This document shows positions 27,283 to 35,160 of a DNA stretch of 64,000 nt, piece by piece. A program made the position numbers and the translations under genes. Every line of letters starts with the position of its first letter. The stretch's first letter is position 1. The notes below the pieces were generated by a model. That model saw nothing but the letters and a program-made list of their open reading frames with translations. It did no database searches and was not told the DNA's origin. Source of the stretch: Allobacillus saliphilus (GTDB lineage Bacteria; Bacillota; Bacilli; Bacillales; Alkalibacillaceae); NCBI RefSeq assembly GCF_018138385.1, contig NZ_JAGSIE010000016.1, positions 16,095 to 80,094 on the forward strand. Reading direction: 5' to 3'.

Positions 27283-29242
27283 TCAATTGATCTATCGAAA
27301 CTTGAAGAACAACCTAAAAAACTACTATCTGTACGTATTTGCTTTAATTTTCAGTATATCCATTTATTTTGCATTTGTGACGCTTCAATACGATGCTTCT
27401 ATGGATCCAGCTACTGGGACGATCAAGGGGCAAGCAGCAGTCAGAGCAGGTACAATTGTTTTAATCCTAATTGTTGGTGTGTTTTTAATTTATGCAAACA
27501 ACCTATTTATTAAAAGGCGCAGCAATGAGATTGCATTATTTCAGCTTATTGGTATGACGAAGGGGAAGGTTTTCCGATTGTTGACGATAGAAAACTTAAT
27601 TCTTTATCTTGTTTCATTGGCAATCGGAATCGGCGTCGGGTTTTCCATTTCTAAGTTAATGGTTATGATTGTTTATAAATTGACCGATGTAACCGACATT
27701 GCGACGATGCATTTTTCTACGGAAGCGCTTAGTCAGACTCTAATCGTCTTCGGTGTTATATACTTATTCATCATGCTTGTGAACTCTTTATTTATAAAAA
27801 AAGAAAATATTCTATCTTTATTTACTATTCAACAGTCAGCAGAAATTAAAGTGAAGAAGCTATCCATTATTCAAGTGTTACTTGGTCTTTTAGGCATTGG
27901 TTTAATCATTGCAGGTTATGTTGTGTCCCAGCAGTTATTCAGTGGGAATTTTACCACAGTCAATGAGCTATTCTCTGCGATGGGATTCATTTTGATGGCA
28001 GTAATATTTGGCACATATTTATTTTATAAAGGATCTGTTACATTTGTTTTGCAATTGATTCGAAAAAGTCATAAAGGGTATCTATCAATTAATCAAGTCC
28101 TATCATTGTCGTCGGTTATGTTCCGAATGAAATCCAATGCCTTATTACTGACAATCATTACGACAGTATCAGCACTTGCAATCGGGTTACTAAGTTTAAG
28201 TTATATCTCTTACTATTCAGCTGAGAAACAAGCAGAGAATTTTGTTATTAATGATTTTTCGTTAGTGAATGAAGAAAGCTATAAACAATTTACGTCAATC
28301 TTAGAAGAGAACAACATTGACTATCAGGTAAATCAAATCGAAGTATTCAATGTTGAGTTAGATGCATCACAAATTATGGACTTTAACTTCGAAGAGGACT
28401 CTTCGGTGACAATGAATCCAAGTGAATTACAATTGCCGATTATCAGTGATGAATCAATCGAGGGAATTGATGTGGACGAAAATCACTTCTTATTATCGGG
28501 CTATTCAGATTTTCTTCAACGATTTATGTCATTTAAAAATTCAGGAAAAGCAACGATTAAAACGGAAAATGATGAGTTCTCGATGAAATTTCTAGGTTTG
28601 AATCGTGAGTACTATGTATCTAGTTACTTTACAAATGGTGGCGGAATGCCAATCGCTATTGTAGATGAAGAGAAATACCAACAATTAAAAGTGGATTTGG
28701 ACCCTGAATTACAACATCGATCACAAGATGCTGGTGCTATAACCTTCAGAGGTGTCGACGTTAGTGAGCGGGACATCGAGAAAGCAAATGAGCTTTTTCT
28801 AACCGAAGAAATAGACCGATGGGCAGGAAATGATTCACAACAAAACATGGCTAGAAACCAAAAGATGAATATGGGCTTAATCATGTTTATCGTCGGATTT
28901 CTAGGTCTTACATTTTTAGTAACATCCGGTTGTATATTGTATTTCAAGCAAATGGATGAAAGTGAAATTGAAAAACCGAGCTATACAATTTTGAGAAAAC
29001 TAGGTTTCACACAACGTGATCTGATAAAAGGTATTCAGCTCAAGCAATCTTTCAACTTTGGAATTCCTTTGTTCGTCGGACTTCTTCATAGTTACTTTGC
29101 TGTTCAGTCTGGTTGGTTTTTCTTTGGTACAGAAGTATGGACACCAATGCTCATTGTCATGAGCTTATATGCGGTTCTTTATTCATTGTTTGGCCTCTTA
29201 TCCGTATTGTATTATAAGAAAATTATTCAAGAAGCTTTATGA
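27272..29242 (+). CDS. bceB: BceB-type ABC transporter permease
   Basis: A 656-residue permease with ten predicted membrane segments and a large extracellular domain of roughly 220 residues between the seventh and eighth (about 310-525), the Bce/FtsX-type layout. The extracellular domain in this family sets peptide specificity. The ATG lies inside the end of bceA, which suggests translational coupling. The acidic character of the extracellular domain (for example DFNFEEDSS) is notable. The exact inducing peptide cannot be inferred. Confidence 0.92.
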   Translation: MNVNQLIYRNLKNNLKNYYLYVFALIFSISIYFAFVTLQYDASMDPATGTIKGQAAVRAGTIVLILIVGVFLIYANNLFIKRRSNEIALFQLIGMTKGKVFRLLTIENLILYLVSLAIGIGVGFSISKLMVMIVYKLTDVTDIATMHFSTEALSQTLIVFGVIYLFIMLVNSLFIKKENILSLFTIQQSAEIKVKKLSIIQVLLGLLGIGLIIAGYVVSQQLFSGNFTTVNELFSAMGFILMAVIFGTYLFYKGSVTFVLQLIRKSHKGYLSINQVLSLSSVMFRMKSNALLLTIITTVSALAIGLLSLSYISYYSAEKQAENFVINDFSLVNEESYKQFTSILEENNIDYQVNQIEVFNVELDASQIMDFNFEEDSSVTMNPSELQLPIISDESIEGIDVDENHFLLSGYSDFLQRFMSFKNSGKATIKTENDEFSMKFLGLNREYYVSSYFTNGGGMPIAIVDEEKYQQLKVDLDPELQHRSQDAGAITFRGVDVSERDIEKANELFLTEEIDRWAGNDSQQNMARNQKMNMGLIMFIVGFLGLTFLVTSGCILYFKQMDESEIEKPSYTILRKLGFTQRDLIKGIQLKQSFNFGIPLFVGLLHSYFAVQSGWFFFGTEVWTPMLIVMSLYAVLYSLFGLLSVLYYKKIIQEAL

Positions 29243-29257
29243 TCTATTTTAATGATG

Positions 29258-29298
29258 ATAAGCCCCGTCATTGTAAGAGAATGACAGGGCTTATTTTT
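29258..29298 (+). terminator. Terminator after bceB
   Basis: ATAAGCCCCGTCATT pairs with AATGACAGGGCTTAT (one mismatch) and ends in five T. Confidence 0.88.
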
Positions 29299-29468
29299 GA
29301 ACATCAAAACAATCACTCGTTAAGAAAAATCGGGAATTTTTTGTTAAACACTTGGCTGTTCTTGTCGATATATAAACTGTAACGGGAAAATTTCATAGTA
29401 ATGTACGACGAGTTTCGCTATACTAAAACTATACAAGACAATTTAATGCATAAGGACGGAAATGTTCA

Positions 29469-30191
29469 GTGACATACATAAAAGAAATTTCTCCAATAAA
29501 AAAACTTAATATATTTCATGTTTTCCAACCCATCATAAATTTGTCGAACGATGAAATTATCGGGTTCGAAGCACTGATCCGTTCTGAAGAAATACCGAAT
29601 CCAGAGGTGCTTTTTCAGAAAGCTAAAAACGAAGGGTTGCTATATGAATTAGATATGTTTTCCATTCGTATGGCATGTGAAACATTTAAGAAGGATTGCT
29701 TACAAGAGGAGTGTAATACATCCACTCTTTTTATTAACATTTTTCCATCGACGCTATGTCATCAGAATTTTTATGAAGAGTTTATTGAAATCATTGAGAA
29801 AGTTTCATTGGATTTTCAAAACATCGTAATTGAAATTAACGAAAAAGAAAATACAAATATGTACAAACTTAATAAGAATATTCAACAGCTAAAACAGGTC
29901 GGGTTTCGCATAGCTTTAGACGATTTAGGTAAGGGGAATAGTTTTATTAACAGTATGGAAATTGATACCCATATTGCAAAAATCGACCGTTTTTATGCAA
30001 TGAACTTGAATGAGAGTTCGAAAAAGAAATTATTTATTCAGTCAATCATGAAATCTTTCCCGACGGATATTTTTATCGTATTGGAAGGGATTGAGACTGA
30101 AGCGGATTGTCAAGTAGCGAAAAAGTTAGGTATTCATTATGGTCAAGGCTACCATTTTGGTCGACCTGGACCTATAAAGAATTTTATATAA
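29469..30191 (+). CDS. Stand-alone EAL-domain protein (c-di-GMP phosphodiesterase family)
   Basis: A 240-residue single-domain protein. The signature is EALIR (Glu34), and other expected residues are seen: Asn in FINIFPSTL, Glu in IEINEKE, the double Asp in DDLGKG, Lys in AKIDR, Glu in LEGIE, and GQGYHFGRP near the end. Most catalytic positions therefore look intact, but loop 6 reads DDLGKGNSF instead of DFGTGYSS. It may be a weak phosphodiesterase or a c-di-GMP receptor. A GTG start with AAGGA upstream is used. No GGDEF partner is present nearby. Confidence 0.85.
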   Translation: MTYIKEISPIKKLNIFHVFQPIINLSNDEIIGFEALIRSEEIPNPEVLFQKAKNEGLLYELDMFSIRMACETFKKDCLQEECNTSTLFINIFPSTLCHQNFYEEFIEIIEKVSLDFQNIVIEINEKENTNMYKLNKNIQQLKQVGFRIALDDLGKGNSFINSMEIDTHIAKIDRFYAMNLNESSKKKLFIQSIMKSFPTDIFIVLEGIETEADCQVAKKLGIHYGQGYHFGRPGPIKNFI

Positions 30192-30313
30192 ACGGTTTAG
30201 TTGGGTCACCTTCTGTTGATTGAAAGACATACAAATGAAAAAATGGTCTCATCAATTAATATATAGATATGTTATCATTAAGGTAAACAGAAGACATTTA
30301 GGGAGGCCAATCG

Positions 30314-30502
30314 ATGTACTTTTATCTTTTCCTCATAATGGTTATTTCTATTATTGCACTCATATTTACCTTCATGATTGGTAATAAAGGAAAGAAAGAT
30401 TATAATTTATACAAAAGTTTTTCTAGTTTGTCCGTCATGTATGTTATTTTGATTCCTTTAATTATCGTTTTTGGATTTATTGGTTGGTATTTATTTTTAT
30501 AA
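30314..30502 (+). CDS. Small two-helix membrane protein, unknown function
   Basis: A 62-residue protein made of two hydrophobic helices (about 2-21 and 40-60) joined by a lysine-rich loop (GNKGKKDYNLYK). A strong GGGAGG site and its own terminator support a real gene. I do not recognise a family. It lies between the EAL gene and the spore-surface locus. Confidence 0.65.
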   Translation: MYFYLFLIMVISIIALIFTFMIGNKGKKDYNLYKSFSSLSVMYVILIPLIIVFGFIGWYLFL

Positions 30503-30537
30503 GAGATTATATCATTTACATAGGAATTGACAGTGGT

Positions 30538-30578
30538 CCCTATAACATTGATGAACTAAATGTTATAGGGATATTTTT
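30538..30578 (+). terminator. Terminator after the small membrane protein gene
   Basis: CCCTATAACATT (30538-30549) pairs perfectly with AATGTTATAGGG (30559-30570), then a T-rich tract follows. Confidence 0.88.
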
Positions 30579-30612
30579 CATTTACTACTAACTTTGGAGC
30601 CCAATTATACAG

Positions 30613-31281
30613 TTAATCAACTTTTTTAACACAAATCTTAATGACATCTTTTCCATGATATCGATAAAATAATCGCTCACCTGCTTGATCGCTAGTAAAA
30701 CCTGATTCTTCGTTTAATATTTCACAAAAAAAAGTTTTTTTGGTTATTGTATATGTCTGATTCGGTTTAATTTCTTCGCTCTCGATTAAACAATGGAAGG
30801 GAAGCTCGTTTTCGATGGTACGAACTTCATTGTTTTCCGATACATATTGAAAGGTTAATTTTATATTTCCTAAAATAATAAGCACTCCATCGCAAACTTT
30901 CTTAATTCGAGCTGTAATTTCTTTGTTTACGGTGACACTGCCTACACGAGCAGGAGGTATAAGCTGCGTTCGATGGTCAATTAATTGAACACAACATAAT
31001 TTATTCTTAGCGGGTGGTCCCGGTGGTCCAGGTGGCCCAGGCGGCCCTGGAGGCCCTGGAGGCCCGGGCGAACCTGGCTCACCCTTTTCACCAGGTGGTC
31101 CTTGTGTGCCTCTCGGGCCTCGAGGACCTTGCTCGCCTTTACTACCCCTTTTTCCACGTTTACCTCTCTTGCCTGGAGGACCAGGACAGTTACACTCATG
31201 TGAGCAATTACATGCTTTATCATTATTTATGTCCCATTTGTTCTGTTTGTCTTTATGCTTTTTTGAAGAATTAAAATCCAC
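30613..31281 (-). CDS. Collagen-like spore-surface protein with DUF3794-like C-terminal domain
   Basis: A 222-residue protein. The N-terminus (1-33) is charged and has a CNCSHECNC cysteine cluster. Residues 34-90 are 19 uninterrupted Gly-X-Y triplets: a basic GKR part, a GEKGEP part, and six final GPP triplets. The C-terminal domain (about 94-222) starts [13 protein letters not shown] and ends [11 protein letters not shown]. That domain is visibly related to the first domain of the protein encoded at 31910-32797 (CCQIMLDHKMQL, KDIIKVCVRR), which looks SPOCS/DUF3794-like. A filamentous spore-coat or exosporium protein is inferred. The GTG at 31281 has AAGGAGG seven bases upstream. Confidence 0.8.
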   Translation of the reverse strand: MDFNSSKKHKDKQNKWDINNDKACNCSHECNCPGPPGKRGKRGKRGSKGEQGPRGPRGTQGPPGEKGEPGSPGPPGPPGPPGPPGPPGPPAKNKLCCVQLIDHRTQLIPPARVGSVTVNKEITARIKKVCDGVLIILGNIKLTFQYVSENNEVRTIENELPFHCLIESEEIKPNQTYTITKKTFFCEILNEESGFTSDQAGERLFYRYHGKDVIKICVKKVD

Positions 31282-31363
31282 ACCTTCACCTCCTTGCTCA
31301 TCAATAACATTGTATGAAAGGAAGCATAAATTTGATTATGTTCAGCGATTAGTCGAAACCCAA

Positions 31364-31391
31364 ACAAATTAAATTCAAAAACCATACGATA
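31364..31391 (+). promoter_or_regulatory. SigK-type promoter of the CotY/CotZ-like gene
   Basis: AC (31364-31365), 17 bp, CATACGATA (31383-31391) fits the late mother-cell SigK consensus (AC-N16-17-CATANNNTA). It lies 35 bp upstream of the coat gene start. Confidence 0.65.
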
Positions 31392-31425
31392 GTAAGACAG
31401 AATAGTCAGGGAGGGGGAGGATTGT

Positions 31426-31848
31426 GTGAGTAGAGATGAATGGGAACATACAGAAAGTAAATTTGACTGCGTTTGTGATACTTTATTATTAATCCAAAAA
31501 ACACAGCAAAAAGCTAAGAGTATGTCCTATTGTGGGTATAACCATCGATATGTTCCTGTTGTTCTTCAGACACCGTACGGCAATCCGTTTGTTACTTTCG
31601 GCTCTGTTGGAAAAAAAGACTGTTTTTTGACCGTCTTCTTTAAGGTTATTCGAGTTGATTGTGAAAACAACTGTGCACAATTGGAACTGCTACGTCCCAA
31701 TAGATCAATTGTTGATGAAGAAACAGGCGAAGTAGAGTGGGAAAAGATATGTCAGGTTGAATATGTAACAAAAACAAGTGAGTGTATTACTGTAAAGCTC
31801 GGTTGTTATAATGCAGTGAAATGTTTACCATACACATTCGGAAAATAA
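31426..31848 (+). CDS. CotY/CotZ/ExsY-family spore coat protein
   Basis: A 140-residue cysteine-rich protein (ten Cys) of the CotY/CotZ family, which self-assembles into disulfide-linked sheets in the outer coat crust or exosporium base layer. Family landmarks are NPFVTFGSVG, CFLTVFFKVIRVD, CAQLELLRP and the final ECITVKLGCYNAVKC. The GTG start has a strong GGGGGAGG site and a SigK-type promoter. It is divergent from the collagen-like gene and convergent with the DUF3794-like gene. Whether it is CotY, CotZ or ExsY cannot be decided. Confidence 0.88.
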   Translation: MSRDEWEHTESKFDCVCDTLLLIQKTQQKAKSMSYCGYNHRYVPVVLQTPYGNPFVTFGSVGKKDCFLTVFFKVIRVDCENNCAQLELLRPNRSIVDEETGEVEWEKICQVEYVTKTSECITVKLGCYNAVKCLPYTFGK

Positions 31849-31865
31849 CAATTATACAATAAAGT

Positions 31866-31898
31866 AGTACCTGCTAGAATGCTAGCAGGTACTTTTTT
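31866..31898. terminator. Bidirectional terminator in the spore-surface locus
   Basis: A perfect 12-bp stem (AGTACCTGCTAG at 31866-31877, its complement at 31882-31893) has a four-base loop, with six T on the plus strand. It lies between two converging genes. Confidence 0.9.
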
Positions 31899-31909
31899 GG
31901 TTTTATATT

Positions 31910-32797
31910 TTAACCACAGAAAGGAAAGCCATCTTCTGCATAGGCACCTTCGTTAAATGCTGATAAAATATCGATTGTACCAACTGGTGGCGGGTCTGGA
32001 TTATTTGGGTCGGTATTAGCGAAATAATCATCAGCTGTTTCCATAGCCGTTGCGACCTCTTCAGGAGGTTGTAAACTTGGGTCCTCAACATTCAATTGAC
32101 AACGACGTAGATTTAATTTAGCTGCTAATAATTGGCGTCGGAGTTGGTTATATTGAGGTGGTGGTGTCGTTTGAATAATCGTTCTTGCTTCATCTGGTGT
32201 GGTTACGATTATTGTGAAATCTCCTCCAGGGGTACCAATATTCTGAGGTAAATACATTTGATATTCAGAATCTGGAATTGAGTCATTTCTGTCCCCCCAC
32301 CAGCCGATGGTGTTAGTACAACACTCACCTGGTTCAGGCGGTTCTTCAGTTCTACGCACGCACACTTTGATAATATCTTTTTCGATTAGTTTAAAAGCGA
32401 CCTCCTCCTCGAACTCATCGCCAATTAATGGACGCGTGCCAAAGTTTATTAATTCTTCGAATACTGTACCCAAAATTGTACATCCAACAACTTCAAAAAT
32501 TTCTTCATCTCCTTCGTTTGCATCATCACGGTCAATCATGCATTGAAAACGCACTTCGTCTTCCTTGACCGTATCTTCTTCTACAATTCCAGCTGAATTC
32601 AACGCTTGATAGGTGACTGTTTTCAATAACCGTCCACCGACAATGACTTTTTCCGGAACGACTCCTTCAATCCATGCTTCACAAGTTCTTTCAATCTCAA
32701 TACCTCTTCTAACTATCGCTGGTTCTACAAGTTGCATCTTATGATCAAGCATGATTTGACAACATGTCTGAGGATTTGAGAGTAAATGATGATTCAT
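31910..32797 (-). CDS. SPOCS/DUF3794-like spore-surface protein with C-terminal surface module
   Basis: A protein of about 295 residues. The N-terminal domain (about 10-165) begins CCQIMLDHKMQLVEPAIV, contains FQCMIDRDD and ends near KDIIKVCVRR, resembling SPOCS/DUF3794 domains of spore envelope proteins. It is paralogous to the C-terminal domain of the collagen-like protein. After an EPPEPGECC hinge comes a second module (about 175-295) with WWGDRND, RRQLLAAKLNLRRC and AMETADDYFA, a pattern I associate with C-terminal modules of secreted surface proteins. The ATG at 32797 has AAGGAGG; an ATG at 32815 overlaps that site. Confidence 0.75.
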   Translation of the reverse strand: MNHHLLSNPQTCCQIMLDHKMQLVEPAIVRRGIEIERTCEAWIEGVVPEKVIVGGRLLKTVTYQALNSAGIVEEDTVKEDEVRFQCMIDRDDANEGDEEIFEVVGCTILGTVFEELINFGTRPLIGDEFEEEVAFKLIEKDIIKVCVRRTEEPPEPGECCTNTIGWWGDRNDSIPDSEYQMYLPQNIGTPGGDFTIIVTTPDEARTIIQTTPPPQYNQLRRQLLAAKLNLRRCQLNVEDPSLQPPEEVATAMETADDYFANTDPNNPDPPPVGTIDILSAFNEGAYAEDGFPFCG

Positions 32798-32945
32798 TAT
32801 TTTTTCCTCCTTCATATTATGACTCTTTATATAACTATGATAAATATATGAAGAGGAAAGTGGCTATGCCCTGTATGTAAAGAAAAAGGCGGTTGAGCTA
32901 AATAGTCGGGTTGAATATAAAGACAAAACAGTACATTTTTCATAC

Positions 32946-32990
32946 AAAAAACTCTCGAATCTGAGTAAAATCAGAATTCGAGAGTTTTTG
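32946..32990 (-). terminator. Terminator of rpsD
   Basis: A long hairpin (AAAAACTCTCGAAT and CTGA arms, single-base bulge) sits between rpsD and the surface locus, with U-rich ends on the minus strand. Confidence 0.85.
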
Positions 32991-33016
32991 ATTATAAATT
33001 CTACAATGTTAACTAA

Positions 33017-33619
33017 TTAACGAGAGTAGTACTCAACGATTAACGCTTCGTTGATTTCAGAAGGCATTTCTTCACGCTCAGGGTAGCGGTTGAAAGTAGC
33101 TTCTTTTTTGTCAGCATCGACAGTTAAATACTCTGGTACAAAGTTATTCACTTCGATTGCTTCAACAATAATGTCAAGGTTTTGGGATTTTTCTTTCAAT
33201 CCAATAACTTGACCAGGTTTCACACGGTAGGAAGGAATGTCAAGACGGCTTCCATCTACAGTGATGTGACCGTGGTTTACAAGCTGACGCGCTTGACGGC
33301 GTGTACGTGCAAAGCCAGCACGGTAAACAAGGTTATCCAAGCGAGATTCTAGCAAGATCAAGAAGTTCTCACCGTGAACACCTTTCATGTTACCTGCAAT
33401 AACGAAAGTGTTGCGGAATTGACGTTCAGTAATTCCGAACATATAACGTAATTTTTGCTTTTCTTGAAGCTGTAAACCATACTCGGAAAGCTTTTTACGC
33501 TGTGTAGGACCATGTTGGCCTGGTGCGTAAGGACGTCTTTCCAATTCCTTTCCAGTTCCGGTTAAAGAAATACCGTAACGTCTGGATTTTTTCCAGAGAG
33601 AGCCTGTGAATCGTGACAC
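33017..33619 (-). CDS. rpsD: 30S ribosomal protein S4
   Basis: Primary 16S rRNA-binding protein, 200 residues. The N-terminal [26 protein letters not shown] start (quoted in part), [15 protein letters not shown], and the S4 RNA-binding motif [19 protein letters not shown] (about 91-109) are diagnostic. There is no zinc-type cysteine cluster. It is transcribed alone from a strong promoter with a long leader, as in other Firmicutes where S4 represses its own synthesis. Confidence 0.98.
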   Translation of the reverse strand: MSRFTGSLWKKSRRYGISLTGTGKELERRPYAPGQHGPTQRKKLSEYGLQLQEKQKLRYMFGITERQFRNTFVIAGNMKGVHGENFLILLESRLDNLVYRAGFARTRRQARQLVNHGHITVDGSRLDIPSYRVKPGQVIGLKEKSQNLDIIVEAIEVNNFVPEYLTVDADKKEATFNRYPEREEMPSEINEALIVEYYSR

Positions 33620-33801
33620 GAGCTTCTCCTCCTTTTATGTTATATTTGCATAAAATAGTAACAGTGTGTCCCTCAGTCACCATGCGTATTTTGCTTTCAT
33701 GTATCTTCGCTCCAGCAGCAGAGAGTTACGGGATACACCTCACATTGGAGGTACAAAATACAACATAGCTGGTACACATAGGCTGCTCTTTATTTTACAC
33801 A
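33620..33801 (-). promoter_or_regulatory. rpsD leader, candidate S4 autoregulatory RNA
   Basis: About 180 transcribed nucleotides separate the promoter from the start codon. The leader contains several short complementary stretches, for example TGTATCCC and GAAGATACA regions, and ends in AAGGAGG. In B. subtilis S4 binds its own leader; the same role here is inferred from position, length and gene. Confidence 0.65.
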
Positions 33802-33807
33802 AAGACC

Positions 33808-33836
33808 ATTATAAGCGTAATACCTATTACCGTCAA
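33808..33836 (-). promoter_or_regulatory. Strong SigA promoter of rpsD
   Basis: TTGACG (33836-33831), 17 bp, TATAAT (33813-33808) on the minus strand is nearly consensus. It lies just past the ytsP stop codon. Confidence 0.9.
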
Positions 33837-33854
33837 GGATATTTACTAGAAAGT

Positions 33855-34337
33855 TTAATCTATAAAAGGGATGAGTGTATTGACGAATTCTTCGAGATAT
33901 TTTTGATCTGTTTCATCAAAACGATTTTTAATTGGACTGTCAATATCTAATACGCCGTATACCTCGTCCTTTATAATAATCGGAACAACAATTTCGGACT
34001 GGCTTCTAGCATCACACGCAATGTGTCCAGGGAACTGATTCACATCAGCTACTAACTGTGTTTTTCTAGTCTGGGAGGCTGTCCCACAAACACCTTTACC
34101 ATCTGCAATCCGAACACAGGCAGGAAGTCCTTGAAATGGCCCGAGAATTAACTCATCACCTTTCATGATGTAAAACCCGACCCAGTTAACTTTATCTAAA
34201 AATTGATTCAGTAACGCACTTGCATTCGATAAATTGGCAATGACATCTTTTTCACCTTCCAATAAACTCGCAAGTTGCTTAATCAATAGTTGATAATTTT
34301 CTTCTTTCGTTCCATTATAGGAAATCGTTTCAAACAT
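33855..34337 (-). CDS. ytsP: Free methionine-(R)-sulfoxide reductase, GAF type (YtsP)
   Basis: A 160-residue single GAF-domain enzyme that reduces free methionine-R-sulfoxide. The three conserved cysteines Cys74, Cys84 and Cys108 (in ACVRIADGKGVCG and HIACDA) have the same spacing as the catalytic and resolving cysteines of the E. coli enzyme. WVGFYIM and VYGVLDIDS are family landmarks. The ATG at 34337 follows AAGGAGA; the longer frame from 34391 has no site. It is divergent from refZ. Confidence 0.93.
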   Translation of the reverse strand: MFETISYNGTKEENYQLLIKQLASLLEGEKDVIANLSNASALLNQFLDKVNWVGFYIMKGDELILGPFQGLPACVRIADGKGVCGTASQTRKTQLVADVNQFPGHIACDARSQSEIVVPIIIKDEVYGVLDIDSPIKNRFDETDQKYLEEFVNTLIPFID

Positions 34338-34429
34338 ATGTAATTCTCCTTTTTGTCGTAATCTCCCGAAATAAATGGGAAGGTTTTTCAATCATTCTAT
34401 CGAATGGTATAATAATATGAGGTGATTTC

Positions 34430-35038
34430 ATGTCAGAAAAAAGTTCTAGAGATAAAATAATGGAATCTGCTGCGGAATTATTCTACTATAATGGCTTTAA
34501 AGGGACATCGATTCGAGCGATCACAGCGAGAGCGAATGTTAATGTTTCTTTGATCAGTTATTATTTTAAAAATAAACAAGGATTACTTGAAACGATGACT
34601 GTCGACTATTATGAACGCTACCTAGAGTTAGTCGAAAATTTACTTGAAGATCGCCAAGATGATCAGCCAGCAGAACGTATTCTTAATGTAATTGAAGAAA
34701 TTATACAATATAAGTATGAGAACTTTCAATTTACTTGTTTTATTCAACGTGAGTTGTCATTAGATAATATTTTTATCAGGGAAATGTTTTCCACATATGT
34801 CGCGAAAGAGCGTTATTTAATGAATGAGATGGTGAATACAGTGGCGAACGTATTGGAATTGAAAGGGGCTTCAAAGGACGCCTTACATATTCAATTGAAA
34901 AGTTTACTGAATGCGCCGTTCATGTATGCAAATGATTGGCAAAAGGGGTATGCCTGGGACCAAAGTAGTCAATCTTTTATTCGCGCATACATCGACACAT
35001 TCAAAAAGTGGCTGCCGTTATCCGAACATTCGACATAA
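34430..35038 (+). CDS. refZ: RefZ, TetR-family chromosome-capture/division regulator
   Basis: A TetR-family DNA-binding protein of 202 residues. The HTH (about 8-55) contains ELFYYNGFKGTSIRAI and VSLISYYFKNKQGL. Its place between ytsP and ezrA and its length match RefZ (YttP), which binds motifs around the origin and adjusts FtsZ ring position and chromosome capture at polar septation during sporulation. GGTGAT precedes the ATG. The adjacent division gene ezrA supports the assignment. Confidence 0.85.
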   Translation: MSEKSSRDKIMESAAELFYYNGFKGTSIRAITARANVNVSLISYYFKNKQGLLETMTVDYYERYLELVENLLEDRQDDQPAERILNVIEEIIQYKYENFQFTCFIQRELSLDNIFIREMFSTYVAKERYLMNEMVNTVANVLELKGASKDALHIQLKSLLNAPFMYANDWQKGYAWDQSSQSFIRAYIDTFKKWLPLSEHST

Positions 35039-35160
35039 AAACCGAGAAACGGATAGATTTTTATATAAAATGCTTAAAATTTTAGCCAATTATTGTTTAA
35101 ACATGCTATCATATAGAAATAAAGATAGGATTCACGAGTCGTGAGGTTGGAGGGCTTCTG

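Noticed and set aside
31282..31360. SigK promoter for the collagen-like gene on the minus strand
   Set aside because: The best -10 (CATACAATG) has a mismatch and no AC at the right distance. I do not list it as a feature.
31014..31372. Plus-strand frames opposite the collagen-like gene
   Set aside because: They are mirror images of the Gly-Pro-rich repeats, lack ribosome sites and contradict the supported minus-strand gene.
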